DNA of 64,000 bases from Brachybacterium sp. Z12. GTDB lineage: Bacteria; Actinomycetota; Actinomycetes; Actinomycetales; Dermabacteraceae. A program made the position numbers and the translations under genes. Location of the stretch: the NCBI RefSeq assembly GCF_014400405.1, contig NZ_CP060496.1:2852001-2916000 (forward strand). Direction: 5' to 3'. Shown here piece after piece: positions 39,027 through 48,731 of this stretch (positions within the stretch are counted from its first letter, which is position 1; every line of letters begins with the position of its first letter). The notes under the pieces are model-generated. The model was not told the DNA's origin and searched no databases. It saw only the letters and a program-made list of their open reading frames with translations.

Positions 39027-39886
39027 TGGGCACGATGAAAGATGGCCGTCCCCGTTCGCTCACCGCGATCATCACGATGGTGGTGCTCGCCCTGCTGTGG
39101 ACGGTGCCGACGATCGGGCTGCTGGTCACCTCGTTCCGCTCCCGCGAGGACGTCGCCGCCTCCGGCTGGTGGGACGCTCTGCTGAACCCGTTCGACACCA
39201 CGTGGACCCTCGCCAACTACGAGGGCGCCATCGCCAACACCTCGCTGGGCAGCTCGCTGCTGAACTCCGTGGTGGTCGCGGTCCCGGCGACGGTGCTGCC
39301 GATCATGTTCGCGGCGTTCGCCGCGTACGCGTTCACGTTCATGAAGTTCCCCGGCAAGGAGCTGCTGTTCATCGCGATCGTCGCGGTGATGGTGGTCCCG
39401 ATCCAGGTGGCGTTCCAGCCGATGCTGGACCTGCTGGGCCCGCGCGGCCTGGGGATCAACGGGCAGTTCGTCGCCGTGTGGCTGCTGCACACCGGATTCG
39501 GCATGCCGCTGGCGATCTTCACGCTGCGCAACTACATGGCAACGCTGCCGAACTCGGTGATCGAGAGCGCGAAGATCGATGGCGCCTCGCACTTCCAGAC
39601 CTTCTGGAGGCTCGCGGCACCGATGTCCATGCCGGCGATCGCCGCGTTCGCGACCCTGCAGTTCCTGTGGGTGTGGAACGACCTGCTCATCGCGAAGCTG
39701 TTCCTCGGCGGCGGCGCGAACACCACGATCATCGTGGACCTGCAGCAGATGCTCGGCACGCAGGGGCTCGGCGCGGAGCTGCTCACCGCCGGCGCGTTCC
39801 TGTCGATGGTCATCCCGATGATCGTGTTCTTCTCGCTGCAGCGGTTCCTGGTGCGCGGCATGACCTCCGGAGCGGTCAAGGGATAG
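39023..39886 (+). CDS. Sugar ABC transporter permease, MalG/AglG type
   Basis: Second membrane subunit, 287 residues, six membrane segments, uninterrupted. The EAA loop is NSVIESAKIDGASHFQTFWRLAAPMS. It completes a binding protein-permease-permease operon. No ATPase gene is present in the operon, so an MsiK-type shared ATPase encoded elsewhere presumably energises it, which is common for actinobacterial CUT1 importers. ATG 39026 is an alternative start. Confidence 0.93.
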   Translation: MMGTMKDGRPRSLTAIITMVVLALLWTVPTIGLLVTSFRSREDVAASGWWDALLNPFDTTWTLANYEGAIANTSLGSSLLNSVVVAVPATVLPIMFAAFAAYAFTFMKFPGKELLFIAIVAVMVVPIQVAFQPMLDLLGPRGLGINGQFVAVWLLHTGFGMPLAIFTLRNYMATLPNSVIESAKIDGASHFQTFWRLAAPMSMPAIAAFATLQFLWVWNDLLIAKLFLGGGANTTIIVDLQQMLGTQGLGAELLTAGAFLSMVIPMIVFFSLQRFLVRGMTSGAVKG

Positions 39887-39947
39887 CGGCGGCAGCCCGC
39901 CGCCCCGCGGCACGGGAAGCGGTTCACCCTTGGCATAACTGCGTCCA

Positions 39948-39984
39948 CAGCGACCCCGGCACCGCCTCGGTGTCGGGGTCGCTG
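39948..39984 (+). terminator. Terminator of the sugar transporter operon
   Basis: 17-bp arms (39948-39964, 39968-39984) with one G-U pair around CCT, 61 bp after the last permease stop. The stem ends 15 bp before the oxidoreductase start, so it may also affect that gene. Confidence 0.7.
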
Positions 39985-39999
39985 GGTAGATTGGACCCC

Positions 40000-41077
40000 A
40001 TGACCGAGACCGATGCCCCCGAAGAGCCTGCGGCAGCACCGTCGCTGACACTGCCGGCCACCACCGTCCCCGATCCGGCCGCCGCGCCGGGGCTGCGCTG
40101 GGGCGTGATCTCTCCGGGCCATATCGCTGACCAGTTCACGGCCACCGCGCACCGTGCGACCGCCTCCCGCGTGGTCTCCGTCGTCTCCCGCTCGCTGGGC
40201 CGTGCCGAGGTGTTCGCGCAGAAGCACGGCATCGAGCGCGCCTTCGACTCCGTCGAGGAGATGCTCGCCGCTGGCGGCCTGGACGCGGTGTACATCGCCT
40301 CCCCCACGCCCAGCACCATGCCCTCACCCTGCCCGTGCTCGAGGCGGGCATCCCCGTGCTGGTGGAGAAGGCCTTCACCCTCAACGTCCCCCAGGCCCGT
40401 GAGCTGCTGGACCTCGCGCGGGAGCGCGGCGTGTTCGCGATGGAGGCGATGTGGGCGCGCTTCCTGCCGCAGTACGACGTGCTGCAGCAGGTGATCAGCT
40501 CCGGTCTGCTCGGCGAGATCATCGAGGTGACCGCGGACCACGGCCAGACCTTCCCCGCCGATCCGAGCCATCGCATGTACGCCCCCGAGCTCGGCGGCGG
40601 TGCGCTGCTCGACCTGGGTGTGTACCCCCTCTCCTTCGCGCAGATGGTGCTCGGGGACCTCTCCGACCTCGCGGTGCGCGGTGACCTCGCCGAGACCGGG
40701 GGGTCGACGCGTACATCGCGCTCCTCGCCCGCGGGGCCGGCGGCGGCCGTGCCCGGCTATCCTCGACCCTGCTCGCCCGAACCCCCACGCAGGCCGAGGT
40801 CAGCGGCACCGCCGGCTCCGCACGCCTGTCCGGCCCGTTCTTCGCGCCCGGCACCCTGACCGTCTCCGTCCACGACGGCCGCAGCGCCGTCTTCACGCAT
40901 CCCGGAGCCTCCGGCGACGGGATGGCGTACGAGATCGCCGAATCCGCCCGTCGGATCACCGCCGGGGAGCTCGAGTCCCCGCTGATGAGCTGGCAGGACA
41001 CCCTCAGCGTGATGGGCACGATGGATGCGGTGCGCGCAGAGCTCGGTGTGGTCTACCCCGGGGAGGAGTCCGCATGA
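40000..41077 (+). CDS. Gfo/Idh/MocA-family oxidoreductase (two frame breaks)
   Basis: NAD(P)-dependent sugar-type dehydrogenase. The Rossmann start reads LRWGVISPGHIADQFTA after a 35-residue Pro/Ala-rich extension, followed by VYIASPTP and the VLVEKAFTLN motif. The second domain includes HRMYAPELGGGALLDLGVYPL with the substrate-site Asp. Frame breaks at about 40313 (missing C) and in the G-run 40698-40703 (one G missing) are bridged to give about 359 residues, ending GVVYPGEESA. Its stop overlaps tmk by four bases. Given the sugar importer next to it, a role in sugar or sugar-alcohol metabolism is likely. Confidence 0.85.
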
Positions 41078-41804
41078 GCATCCTCGAATCGGCCCGCGGC
41101 CTGCGCATCCCCTCTCCGCATCCCCCACGGCGCGGAGTGTTCATCTCCTTCGAGGGCGGTGACGGGGCGGGGAAGTCCACCCAGATGCAGATGCTGCGGG
41201 ACCATCTGGTCACGGAGCGCTCCGTCGCCGAGGACCTGATCCTCACCACCCGCGAGCCAGGAGGCACCCCGCTCGGCGAGAGCATCCGCGATCTGCTGCT
41301 GCATGGCGAGGACGTCGAGCCGCGCGCGGAGGCCCTGCTGTACGCGGCGGACCGTGCGCACCACATCTCCACGGTGGTGCGCCCGCACCTGGCCCGCGGC
41401 GGCCTCGTGCTCGGCGACCGCTACCTCGACTCCTCGGTCGCCTACCAGGGTGCTGGGCGGGAGCTGCACGCCGACGAGATCGCCTCCCTCTCCCTCTGGG
41501 CGGTGGACGGCCTGCTCCCCCAGCGCACGATCCTGCTGGACATCCCGACGCAGGCCCTGGACGAGCGCCGTGATCCGGCCAGCCGAGACCGCTTGGAGGG
41601 TGCGGGGCTCGAATTCCACGAAGCGGTGCGCCGAGAGTTCCTCGATCTCGCCGCCGCGGATCCGCAGCGGTTCGCGGTGATCGACGGGACGCTCCCCGCG
41701 AGGAGGTCCACGCCCAGGTGCTCGCCGCCATCGCCGAGGTGCTGAGCCTGTTCGACCCCACCTTCGAGCCGGCCCCACCCACCCGGCACCGGGACGAGCA
41801 GTGA
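41074..41804 (+). CDS. tmk: Thymidylate kinase (frame break near C-terminus)
   Basis: Phosphorylates dTMP to dTDP. The P-loop is FEGGDGAGKST, the TREPGGTPLGESIRDLL segment carries the DR(E)PGG motif, and LVLGDRYLDSSVAYQGAGR contains the catalytic Arg region. The frame breaks at about 41698-41702; the corrected C-terminus reads AEEVHAQVLAAIAEVLSL and ends at 41804, about 243 residues. It overlaps holB by four bases, the usual arrangement in actinobacteria. Confidence 0.95.
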
Positions 41805-42978
41805 CCGCCACCGAGCTCGGCAGCACCACCGCGCCGTCGCACGGGGTGTGGGCCGATGTGGTGGGGCAGGATGCCGCGGTCGCCCAGTTCCGCCGAGCCG
41901 CCTCCCCGCAGGGGTCCCTCGCCCAGGCCTGGCTGGTCACGGGCCCGCCCGGCTCCGGCCGCTCGACCGCCGCCCGCGCCTTCGCCGCGACCCTGCAGTG
42001 CGAGGAGGGCACCGGCTGCGGGCACTGCCGCGCCTGCCGCACCACGCTCGCGGGGACCCACCCCGATGTCACCGTCGTCGCGACGGACAAGCTCTCGATC
42101 GCGAAGGAGGAGGTGCGCGCGCTGGTGATGACCGCCCAGCGCTCACCGGCCACGGGCCGTCACCGGGTGGTGATCGTGGAGGACGCGGACCGCATGACCG
42201 CGGGAACCTTCAACGTGCTGCTGAAGTCGATCGAGGAGCCACCGCCGTCGACGGTGTGGATGCTGTGCGCCCCCTCCGCGGAGGATCTCGCACCCACCAT
42301 CCGGTCCCGCTGCCGCCTGGTGACGCTGTCGGTGCCGTCCTCGGAGGTGGTCGCCGAGCTGCTGCGACGCCGCGACGGGATCGACCAGTCGCTCGCCGTC
42401 CGCGCCGCCCGCGCTGCCCAGGGGCACATCGGTCTGGCCCTGCGCTACGCCACCCAGGAGGGTGCGCTGGCCGCCCGGGAGGAGTCGGCCCGCACCCTGC
42501 TGAGCCTGCGCGGTGCCGGGCAGGCGGTGCTCGCGGCGCAGGCCCTGGTGGACCGTGCCACGGCGGAGGCGAAGGAGCACGCGGATCTCGTCGCCGCCGA
42601 GGAGAAGGAACGATTCCTGCACTCGGCCGGCATCGAGGATGGCAGGTCCCGCCCTCGCTGCGCTCACAGGTGCGTCAGCTCGAGGAGGATGCCAAGCGTC
42701 GCCAGACGCGACTGGTCCGCGACGTGCTGGACCGCTACCTGCTGGATGCGCACTCGGTGCTGCGCGATGTGCTGAGCCGCCAGCTGGGCACCGGCTCCGA
42801 GCTGGTCAACGTCGAGGTGGCCCCCGAGATCGAGCAGACCGCCGCGGAGGGCTCGGGGCGGATCACGCTGGGGCTGCTCGAGGCGGTGCAGGAGGCGCGG
42901 GAGCGGATCAGCGGGAACGTGCCGCCGCTGCTCGCGATCGAGGCGCTGCTGGCCCGCATCGCGATCTCCCTGCGCTGA
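41801..42978 (+). CDS. holB: DNA polymerase III delta' subunit (frame break)
   Basis: Clamp-loader subunit of the replicative polymerase. GTG 41801 overlaps tmk. The P-loop-like GPPGSGRSTAA has Arg in place of the usual Lys, consistent with the non-hydrolysing delta' role. CGHCRACRTTLAGTHPDV is the zinc-binding module; SIEEPPPSTVWMLCAPSAEDLAPTIRSRC contains the sensor region. One base is missing at about 42642; the second frame then reads QVPPSLRSQVRQLEEDAKRR to the stop. About 392 residues after correction. Confidence 0.93.
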
Positions 42979-43007
42979 CCATGCTCCGCACAGAGCCGCG
43001 GAGCGAC

Positions 43008-43043
43008 GAACGCCCTGCTTCCCATATGGGAAGCAGGGCGTTC
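43008..43043. terminator. Bidirectional terminator between holB and DUF3027
   Basis: A perfect 36-bp palindrome centred on CCATATGG, located between two convergent genes (stops at 42978 and 43061). Its symmetry lets it work in both directions. Confidence 0.85.
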
Positions 43044-43060
43044 GGTGTCTGCGGTGGTGC

Positions 43061-44118
43061 TCAGGCGTCGGTGGCCGGAGCGTCATCCTCAGGGGAATCG
43101 GCTTCGGGGATCTCGTCGAGCAGCACGGTCTGCACGGGCAGCGTCTCGGTCGTCGCGGAGCCCGCGGGCTCCACCAGGATCGGGGCGGGCTCCCCGCTCG
43201 GCTCCTCGGCCGGGGCCGCCTCGTCGGTCGTCGCCTCGGAGGGCTCCGACGGCTCAGCGGGAGCCGGATCCTCGGCTGTCTCCGCGGCGGCCGGGTCCGC
43301 GGCGGGGTCGCCGGCGGAGTTGGCGTCCTTCTGGAATTCCACGTCGAGCTCATCGACGATCACGCCGCTGTTGCGGGGGATCTCCCGATCCTCTTCCTGC
43401 TGACCGGTCTCGGAGTGCGCGCCGCAGCCGAAGTTCAGGTGCACCACGCGACCGTCTGCCGGGGACCACTCGTTGGTGCAGACACCGAACTCGTGGCGCA
43501 GCGAGCCGGAGAGCTTCGTCAGGAAACCGCAGCTGTTGCAGCCGGCCGCGACGGTGCCGCGACGGCCGCGTGCGGAGGTCTGGCGCGGACCGAACTCGCC
43601 ACCATGCCAGCGCTCCGCGGCGTCGGTGCGGCCCTCCGTGGAGAGCACTCGGGCGCGACCCAGGCCGAGCTCCCACAGTGCGACGCGATCGGCGTCCTCG
43701 TCCCCGGTGGACTCGTAGCCCTGCTCGAGGCGCTCGTCCTCGTCACGGTAGGGAAGCAGATCGTCGGTGCCGATGTCCGAGGGCTTGAGCCGTTCGGACC
43801 ACGGCTCCCAGTCGGGGGCGAGGATCGCGTCCTCCCCGGGGAGCAACGCGGTCTCGGCGACCGTGGCGGCTTTGGCGCGCGAGGCGCGGGTCAGCACGAC
43901 CACCCAGGACCAGCCCCGGTACCCGGGCATGGTGCATTCGAAGACGTGCGTGACCAGCCGTTCCCCGCTGGCCTCGACGCGCAGGTGCTCCCCGACCTGT
44001 CCGGGCTCGGTGACATCGAGCAGCGCCTCATGGGCGAGCTCGACGGCGGCGGCCGCGATCGCGTCCAGCCTCGGCCGGGCGGTGCGGGTGCGGCGGGGGC
44101 GGTGGTCGGTGACGTCAT
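43061..44118 (-). CDS. DUF3027 domain protein (probable frame break at start)
   Basis: Actinobacterial protein of unknown function. The conserved part runs from LDAIAAAAVELAHEALL through GQVGEHLRVEASGERLVTHVFECTMPGYRGW to LPYRDEDERLEQGYE. A cluster of Cys/His residues (CNSCGFL, HEFGVCTN, HLNFGCGAHSET) suggests a zinc-binding site. The C-terminal 100 residues are acidic, Ala/Pro/Glu-rich and probably disordered. The conserved frame has no start codon of its own; ATG 44118 with one base missing at 44112-44114 would supply it. It starts 3 bp after the cold-shock gene, so the two are probably cotranscribed. Confidence 0.8.
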
Positions 44119-44121
44119 GTC

Positions 44122-44508
44122 TCAGGCCTCGAAGTTGTCGGCGACGGCACGGAGGACGGTGGCGATCTTCTGGGAGTGGCCGCGGTCGGGGTAGCGCCCC
44201 TGGCGCAGCCCGTTGGACGCATCGTCGAGCAGACGGATCAGGTCCTCGACCATCCCGGCCATCTCGTCGGCCTTGGGGCGGCGGGCGCGGCTGACCGACG
44301 GGGCGGGCTCCATGAGCTGCAGCGCGAGCACCTGCGGGCCGCGGCGTCCGTCGACCATGTCGAACTCGACGCGGGCTCCGGGGCGGAGGGTGTCGACCCC
44401 GTCCGGCAGGTTCGTGGCGTGCACGTAGACACTCTGACCGTCCTCGTCATCGAGGATGAAGCCGAAGCCCTTCTCGGCGTCGTAGAACTTCACCTTGCCG
44501 CGTGGCAC
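44122..44508 (-). CDS. Cold-shock-domain protein with C-terminal extension
   Basis: A 128-residue protein. The N-terminal 65 residues are a cold-shock domain (GKVKFYDAEKGFGFI as RNP1, SVYVHATNL as RNP2) that binds single-stranded nucleic acid. A C-terminal helical domain of about 50 residues (ADEMAGMVEDLIRLLDDA...) is characteristic of a longer actinobacterial form. I chose GTG 44508 because the motif starts there; an upstream extension is possible but looks like 5' untranslated sequence. Confidence 0.88.
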   Translation of the reverse strand: MPRGKVKFYDAEKGFGFILDDEDGQSVYVHATNLPDGVDTLRPGARVEFDMVDGRRGPQVLALQLMEPAPSVSRARRPKADEMAGMVEDLIRLLDDASNGLRQGRYPDRGHSQKIATVLRAVADNFEA

Positions 44509-44708
44509 CTGGATCCCATTCCTTGTCTGCTGCTCATCGGTCTGCTGGTACTGGAGTCCGGGGCGCGTGCGGAGCGTCCGTGCCGGCCGCTCCGTGTGCA
44601 CCCCGTGGGGCTGCCGGAGACCGTCCGGCAACACTCAAGTCTATCGTGCCCAGGGCCTTCGATGGCGAGCCGATCCCTGCGGGGTGACCACGGCCACCGC
44701 GGCTGGGA

Positions 44709-45401
44709 TCAGCGGCGCCGTTCGGGCGGGATCTCACGGACCGGGGCGGTGCTCGGCACCGGGTCCAGGCCGAGCCCGGTGAGCACCTTCTCCAGGATCA
44801 TCGCGGTGAATCCCCAGACGAAGGCGTCATCAGGCAGGGCGAAGACGGGACCGACCCCCATCCCGCCGAGCGTGCCGCGCAGGCGGTGGGCGGGATCCGT
44901 GAGGGAGCCGGCACCGGTCAGCGGGGCCCAGACCAGGCGCTCGACCTCGATCGGATCCTGCACCCCGAGCGGCGGCACGGACGGGGACCAGCTCAGCACC
45001 GGGGTGACCCGCTGGATGCGCCAGGGCATGGAGATCGGGGCGAAGGCTCCGAGCACCTGCACGTCGGCGGGATCGAGGCCGGTCTCCTCCTGCGCCTCGC
45101 GGAGGGCTGTGTGCACGTCGTCGCGGTCACCGGGGTCCCGTCCCCCGCCGGGCAGGGAGAACTGCCCGGGCTGGGAGCGCAGAGCGTGCCCACGCTCTTC
45201 GAGGACCACCCGGGCGTCGTCCAGCCCGGTGCCGGCGACGTGGATCAGCACGGCGCTGCGGCGCACCGCACGGCCTGCAGGGTCCGGGTCCCGCGGATCC
45301 GGATCCCGGGAGACCAGCACGTCACCCTGCTCCGCCCGCTCGGCGAGGGGTGCGAGGAACTCTGCCACGCGGGGCAGACGAGAGTGGGGAGAGCTGTTCA
45401 T
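44709..45401 (-). CDS. Nudix hydrolase, CoA pyrophosphatase type
   Basis: A 230-residue Nudix enzyme. The Nudix box GGGRDPGDRDDVHTALREAQEETGL is preceded by SQPGQFSLPGG, the UPF0035/NudL arrangement that is linked to CoA hydrolysis. The N-terminal 45 residues are variable. Its start overlaps the nth stop by four bases, as in mycobacteria (Rv3672c next to nth), so expression is coupled with the DNA repair gene. Confidence 0.86.
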   Translation of the reverse strand: MNSSPHSRLPRVAEFLAPLAERAEQGDVLVSRDPDPRDPDPAGRAVRRSAVLIHVAGTGLDDARVVLEERGHALRSQPGQFSLPGGGRDPGDRDDVHTALREAQEETGLDPADVQVLGAFAPISMPWRIQRVTPVLSWSPSVPPLGVQDPIEVERLVWAPLTGAGSLTDPAHRLRGTLGGMGVGPVFALPDDAFVWGFTAMILEKVLTGLGLDPVPSTAPVREIPPERRR

Positions 45402-46089
45402 GCCACACCGACCTGCGGGCAGTGCTCCCGGAGCACGCAGTCCCCGCAGCGGGGTGCTCGGGCGGTGCAGACGCGGCGGCCGTGGAGGATCAGGCGCAGG
45501 CCGAGGACGGTGAGGTTCTCGGCGTCGGATCCCGCGCCGTCGGCCTCCAGCTGCGCCACCACGTCCTCCTCGACGGCTCGCGGCTCGGAGCGTAGGGTCC
45601 AGCCCAGCCGGCGGGCGAGGCGGCCGACGTGGGTGTCCACGGCGAGCAGCGGGTGTCCGAACCAGGTGCCCCGCACGACGTGGGCCGTCTTGCGACCCAC
45701 TCCGGGCAGCGCCTCGAGCTGGGCTTGATCGTCGGGAACCTCTCCCCGTGCCGCTCGATCAGACCTCTGGCCAGGCCGATGATGCGACGCGCCCGAGTGG
45801 CCCCCATTCCCAGTGGCCGCACCACATCGGTGACCGCAGCCTCCTCGGCCGCGGCGAGCGCTTCCGCATCAGGCCAGCGGGTGAACAGCTCAGGGGTGAT
45901 CTGGTTGACGCGCACGTCGGTGGTCTGGGCTGACAGCACCGTCGCGACCAGCAGTTCCATGGCGTCGCGGTGGTCCAGCTCCGTGCGCGCATCGGGGTAG
46001 AGTTCCCGCAGTTCGGCGGCGATGATCGCGGCCGGGGCAGGGGCGCCGACCAGGCGCTCATCACCGCCTCGGGAGATGGACCTCGGCAT
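45398..46089 (-). CDS. nth: Endonuclease III (frame break)
   Basis: DNA glycosylase/AP lyase for oxidised pyrimidines. The HhH motif LPGVGRKTAHVV includes the catalytic Lys, LAVDTHVGRLARRLGW the catalytic Asp, and the C-terminal CTARAPRCGDCVLREHC the [4Fe-4S] cluster (CX6CX2CX5C). One C is missing at 45734-45736; the corrected reading is ERFPDDQAQLEALPGVGRK. Corrected length is about 230 residues. It is divergent from crp. Confidence 0.94.
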
Positions 46090-46246
46090 CTGAACGGCTC
46101 CTCATCTCACGGGTGGCGGACTTGCACGGCGCGGGCACGATAGTGTTTGACCATCATGTGACAGTCGCCACCGGAGGTCGTGGCGCCCGCCACAGACGAC
46201 TTACAGCACGGTCCCGTCAGTCGGGACCCCACACTCAGGAGGTTCC

Positions 46247-46924
46247 GTGGACGAGAACATCGTACGGTCATCGCCGCTGTTCGCTGCGCTCGACGAGGAC
46301 GGCAAGCAGGCCGTGCTGGCGTCGATGAAGCAGGAGGACTACCACCGCAGCGCCACCATCTTCCGCGAGGGAGATCCGGGCGACAGGCTCTTCATCATCA
46401 GCTCCGGCAAGGTGAAGGTGGGCCACGCCTCGGGCGACGGCCGCGAGAACCTGCTGGCCGTGCTCGGCCCGGGCGAGACGCTCGGCGAGCTGTCGCTGTT
46501 CGATCCCGCGCCGCGCAACGCGACCGCGACCGTGGTCGCCGAGTCGACCCTCTACTCGCTCTCGCAGCAGGACCTCTACCGGGTCCTCGCCCAGCGCCCC
46601 GAGGTGGGCCGCCATCTGCTCGCCTCGCTCGCCCGCCGCCTGCGCAAGACCAACGAGTCCCTCGCCGACCTGGTCTTCGCCGACGTGCCCGGCCGTGTCG
46701 CCAAGAACGTCCTCGACCTCGCACAGCGCTTCGGTCGGCAGACCGACGACGGCGTGATGGTCGCCCACGGCCTCACCCAGGAGGAGCTGGCCCAGCTGGT
46801 CGGCGCCTCCCGCGAGACCGTCAACAAGGCCCTGGCGGACTTCGCCTCCCGTGGCTGGATCCGGCTCGAGGCCCGCGCCGTCCTGATCGCGGACGTCGAG
46901 CGACTGCGCCGCCGCGCCCGCTGA
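46247..46924 (+). CDS. crp: Crp/Fnr-family transcriptional regulator (GlxR/Crp type)
   Basis: Global cAMP-responsive regulator of the GlxR/Rv3676 type. The cyclic-nucleotide domain contains GDRLFIISSGKVKV and GETLGELSLFDPAPRNATATV (phosphate-binding cassette with the RNATA Arg). A long dimer helix leads to the HTH LTQEELAQLVGASRETVNKALADFASRGWI, very like GlxR. GTG 46247 with AGGAGG upstream gives 225 residues, the family length. It is divergent from nth; a hairpin follows 50 bp after the stop. Confidence 0.94.
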   Translation: MDENIVRSSPLFAALDEDGKQAVLASMKQEDYHRSATIFREGDPGDRLFIISSGKVKVGHASGDGRENLLAVLGPGETLGELSLFDPAPRNATATVVAESTLYSLSQQDLYRVLAQRPEVGRHLLASLARRLRKTNESLADLVFADVPGRVAKNVLDLAQRFGRQTDDGVMVAHGLTQEELAQLVGASRETVNKALADFASRGWIRLEARAVLIADVERLRRRAR

Positions 46925-46974
46925 TTTGGGGCACCCCGGACACGCGCACCCGTAGCGCCGCCGGGACACGCACA

Positions 46975-47022
46975 CCGAGACCACCGATTCCTTCCGGTTA
47001 TGGAAGGAATCGGTGGTCTCGG
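46975..47022. repeat. Hairpin repeat family, copy C (probable crp terminator)
   Basis: A 21-bp perfect stem (46975-46995 and 47002-47022; begins CCGAGACCACCGATTCCTTCC on the left) with a GGTTAT loop, 50 bp past the crp stop. The first 14 positions match copies A and B at all but two or three sites. The outer flanks again carry GACACGC and GCGTGTT. Confidence 0.82.
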
Positions 47023-47126
47023 CGTTTGAGGCCCGCGTGTTGGGGTGACGCCCCGTGCACACCCGCTACTGACCGCGCCCCGCTTCACCAGGCCCGGCCC
47101 ATCTGACCGGGCCCGGGATGCCGTCT

Positions 47127-47236
47127 CACCAGGCCCGGCACCTCGACCCGCCAAGCCCCGACATGCCGTCACCAGGCTCCGGCGCCCCGTCTGACCAGGC
47201 CCAGCACCCCGACCCACCCCAGCCACGACATGCCGT
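47127..47236. repeat. Imperfect tandem repeat, about 44-bp unit
   Basis: Two units (47127-47169 and 47193-47236) share CCAGGCCC(G/A)GCACC(T/C)CGACCC and end in CGACATGCCGT. A more degenerate unit may precede them near 47080-47126. They are intergenic and non-coding. Confidence 0.6.
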
Positions 47237-47244
47237 CTCGCGTC

Positions 47245-47296
47245 CGTCGAGAACACTGATCCCTTGCAGGAACGGGAGATATCGGCGTTCTCGACG
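47245..47296. repeat. Hairpin repeat family, copy D
   Basis: Arms 47245-47260 and 47281-47296 pair over 16 positions with two A-C mismatches; the core GTCGAGAACACTGAT...ATCGGCGTTCTCGAC resembles copies A and B. GCGTGTCGGC follows on the right. It lies between convergent genes and could help end transcription of the MBL gene. Confidence 0.7.
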
Positions 47297-47391
47297 CCCG
47301 CAAACCGCGTGTCGGCAGGCGTGCTCGACACCCCACGCGCGTGTCGGGACGCGTTCTGGACGCGCCCGCACACCGGGCAGGAATGCCCGGC

Positions 47392-48213
47392 TCAGTGCCC
47401 TTCGGCGAGGTGGTCGAGGGTGGCGCGGAGGTTCCAGCGGGCGGCGTCCCGCAGCTGTTCGGGAAGCTCGGCGCCGTAGACCACCCGCAGCAGACGCTCC
47501 ATGGTGAGCACCCCGGCGGTCCTCGCCCTGCGCACCTGCTCGATGCGATCGCGGCGGTGGGCGATGGCCTGCTCGAGGGCTTCGAGCACGTCCAGCGGCG
47601 AGTCGTAGACGGGGCCGTGGCCGGGATGCACCGAGCCGATCCGGCCGTCCACCGCCATCGCACGCAGGATCGCGAGCGACTGGAGATACTCGGTGAGGGA
47701 GCCGCCGTCGTCGGGGACGATCACGGTCGAGGAGCCTCCCAGCAGCGTGTCACCGCTGAGCATGCGCCCGCCGGCGACCAGCACCCCCACCGAGTCGGAG
47801 GTGTGGCCGGGCAGATGGATCACGTGCCCGACGGTCCCGTGGTCTCCCTCGAGGGTGGCGGGCAGGGGCCTGGAGCCGGGCACCGCCGACTGGTCCGCAG
47901 CCCGCAGCGGGACCTCGAGCCCGCTGCGTGCGGAGAGCTGCCGAGCCAGGGTCGCGGCACCGGCGGTGTGGTCCAGGTGCCGGTGGGTGACCAGTACGCC
48001 CTGCGGCCGCGCATCGGTTCCGCAGGTCATCAGCAGCTCGGCGAGATGCTCGGGGTCCTTGGGTCCGGGATCGACCACCCAGACCTGGTCCCCGTCGCGC
48101 AGCACGTAGGAGTTGGTGCCGGCCAGGGTCATCGGGCCAGGGTTCTCCGCGCGGACGGCGATCAGCTCGACCGCGGCGGCCTCGGAGTCGCGCTGCGGGG
48201 CGTGCTCGTTCAT
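47392..48213 (-). CDS. MBL-fold metallo-hydrolase
   Basis: A 273-residue metallo-beta-lactamase-fold hydrolase related to Rv3677c and glyoxalase II-like enzymes. The metal motif THRHLDHTAGA (HXHXDH) is near residue 84, with LPGHTSDS and LSGDTLL further on. A C-terminal helical domain (RRDRIEQVRRARTAGVLTMERLLRVVYG) completes the LACTB2-type layout; a nuclease or thioesterase activity is possible. ATG 48213 was chosen over an Arg-rich upstream extension. It follows the RidA gene by 10 bp. Confidence 0.86.
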   Translation of the reverse strand: MNEHAPQRDSEAAAVELIAVRAENPGPMTLAGTNSYVLRDGDQVWVVDPGPKDPEHLAELLMTCGTDARPQGVLVTHRHLDHTAGAATLARQLSARSGLEVPLRAADQSAVPGSRPLPATLEGDHGTVGHVIHLPGHTSDSVGVLVAGGRMLSGDTLLGGSSTVIVPDDGGSLTEYLQSLAILRAMAVDGRIGSVHPGHGPVYDSPLDVLEALEQAIAHRRDRIEQVRRARTAGVLTMERLLRVVYGAELPEQLRDAARWNLRATLDHLAEGH

Positions 48214-48223
48214 GGCGTGCCGC

Positions 48224-48727
48224 TCAGGCCGACGGGGCGGCCGCGCCGTCGAGCTCCACCAGCAGGTCGAGCTCCACCGGCGCATCCATCGGGAGCACGG
48301 CGACGCCGACGGCGGCGCGGGCGTGCGCACCGGCCTCGCCGAAGATCTCTCCGAGGAGCGTGCTCGCTCCGTTGATCACCGCCGGCTGGGCGGTGAAGGA
48401 CGGGTCGGAGGCGACGTAGCCGGTCAGCTTCACCACGCGCACGATCCGATCCAGGTCCCCCACGAGCGCCTCGATGGCCGCCAGCGCGTTGAGGCAGCAC
48501 ACTGCGGCGAGCTCGGAGGCCTGCTCCTGGGTGACAGCCGCACCGACCTTGCCTGTCAGCGGCAGTGCGCCGTCGACGAAGGGCAGCTGTCCGGAGGTGT
48601 GCACGTGGTTCCCGCTCGCCACGGCCGGCACGTACGCGGCGACGGGGGCGGCGACGCTGGGCAGCGTCAGCCCGAGCTCATCGAGCCGGGCGCGGATGCG
48701 GGCGCTGCGACCCGGGGCGGCCGTCAT
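48224..48727 (-). CDS. RidA-family protein
   Basis: A 167-residue member of the YjgF/YER057c/UK114 (RidA) family; such proteins deaminate reactive enamine/imine intermediates. Visible patterns are VPAVASGNHVHTSGQLPF and the C-terminal ARAAVGVAVLPMDAPVELDLLVEL, with the conserved Arg that contacts substrate carboxylate. It lies in the conserved whiB-DUF4177-RidA-MBL order. Confidence 0.88.
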   Translation of the reverse strand: MTAAPGRSARIRARLDELGLTLPSVAAPVAAYVPAVASGNHVHTSGQLPFVDGALPLTGKVGAAVTQEQASELAAVCCLNALAAIEALVGDLDRIVRVVKLTGYVASDPSFTAQPAVINGASTLLGEIFGEAGAHARAAVGVAVLPMDAPVELDLLVELDGAAAPSA

Positions 48728-48731
48728 CGAC

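Larger units (their letters stand above)
46925..47391. other. Intergenic region between convergent crp and MBL genes with hairpin repeats
   Basis: 467 bases without a gene. It holds two members of the hairpin family (46975-47022, 47245-47296) and, between them, imperfect tandem repeats of about 44 bp rich in CCAGGCCC. The layout (two hairpins separated by direct repeats) differs from the tandem pair at 2353/2527 but uses the same elements. Confidence 0.6.

Noticed and set aside
46130..46246. CRP autoregulatory site upstream of crp (TGTGACAGTCGCCACC near 46155)
   Set aside because: Only the left half fits TGTGA-N6-TCACA; the right half has too many mismatches to call.
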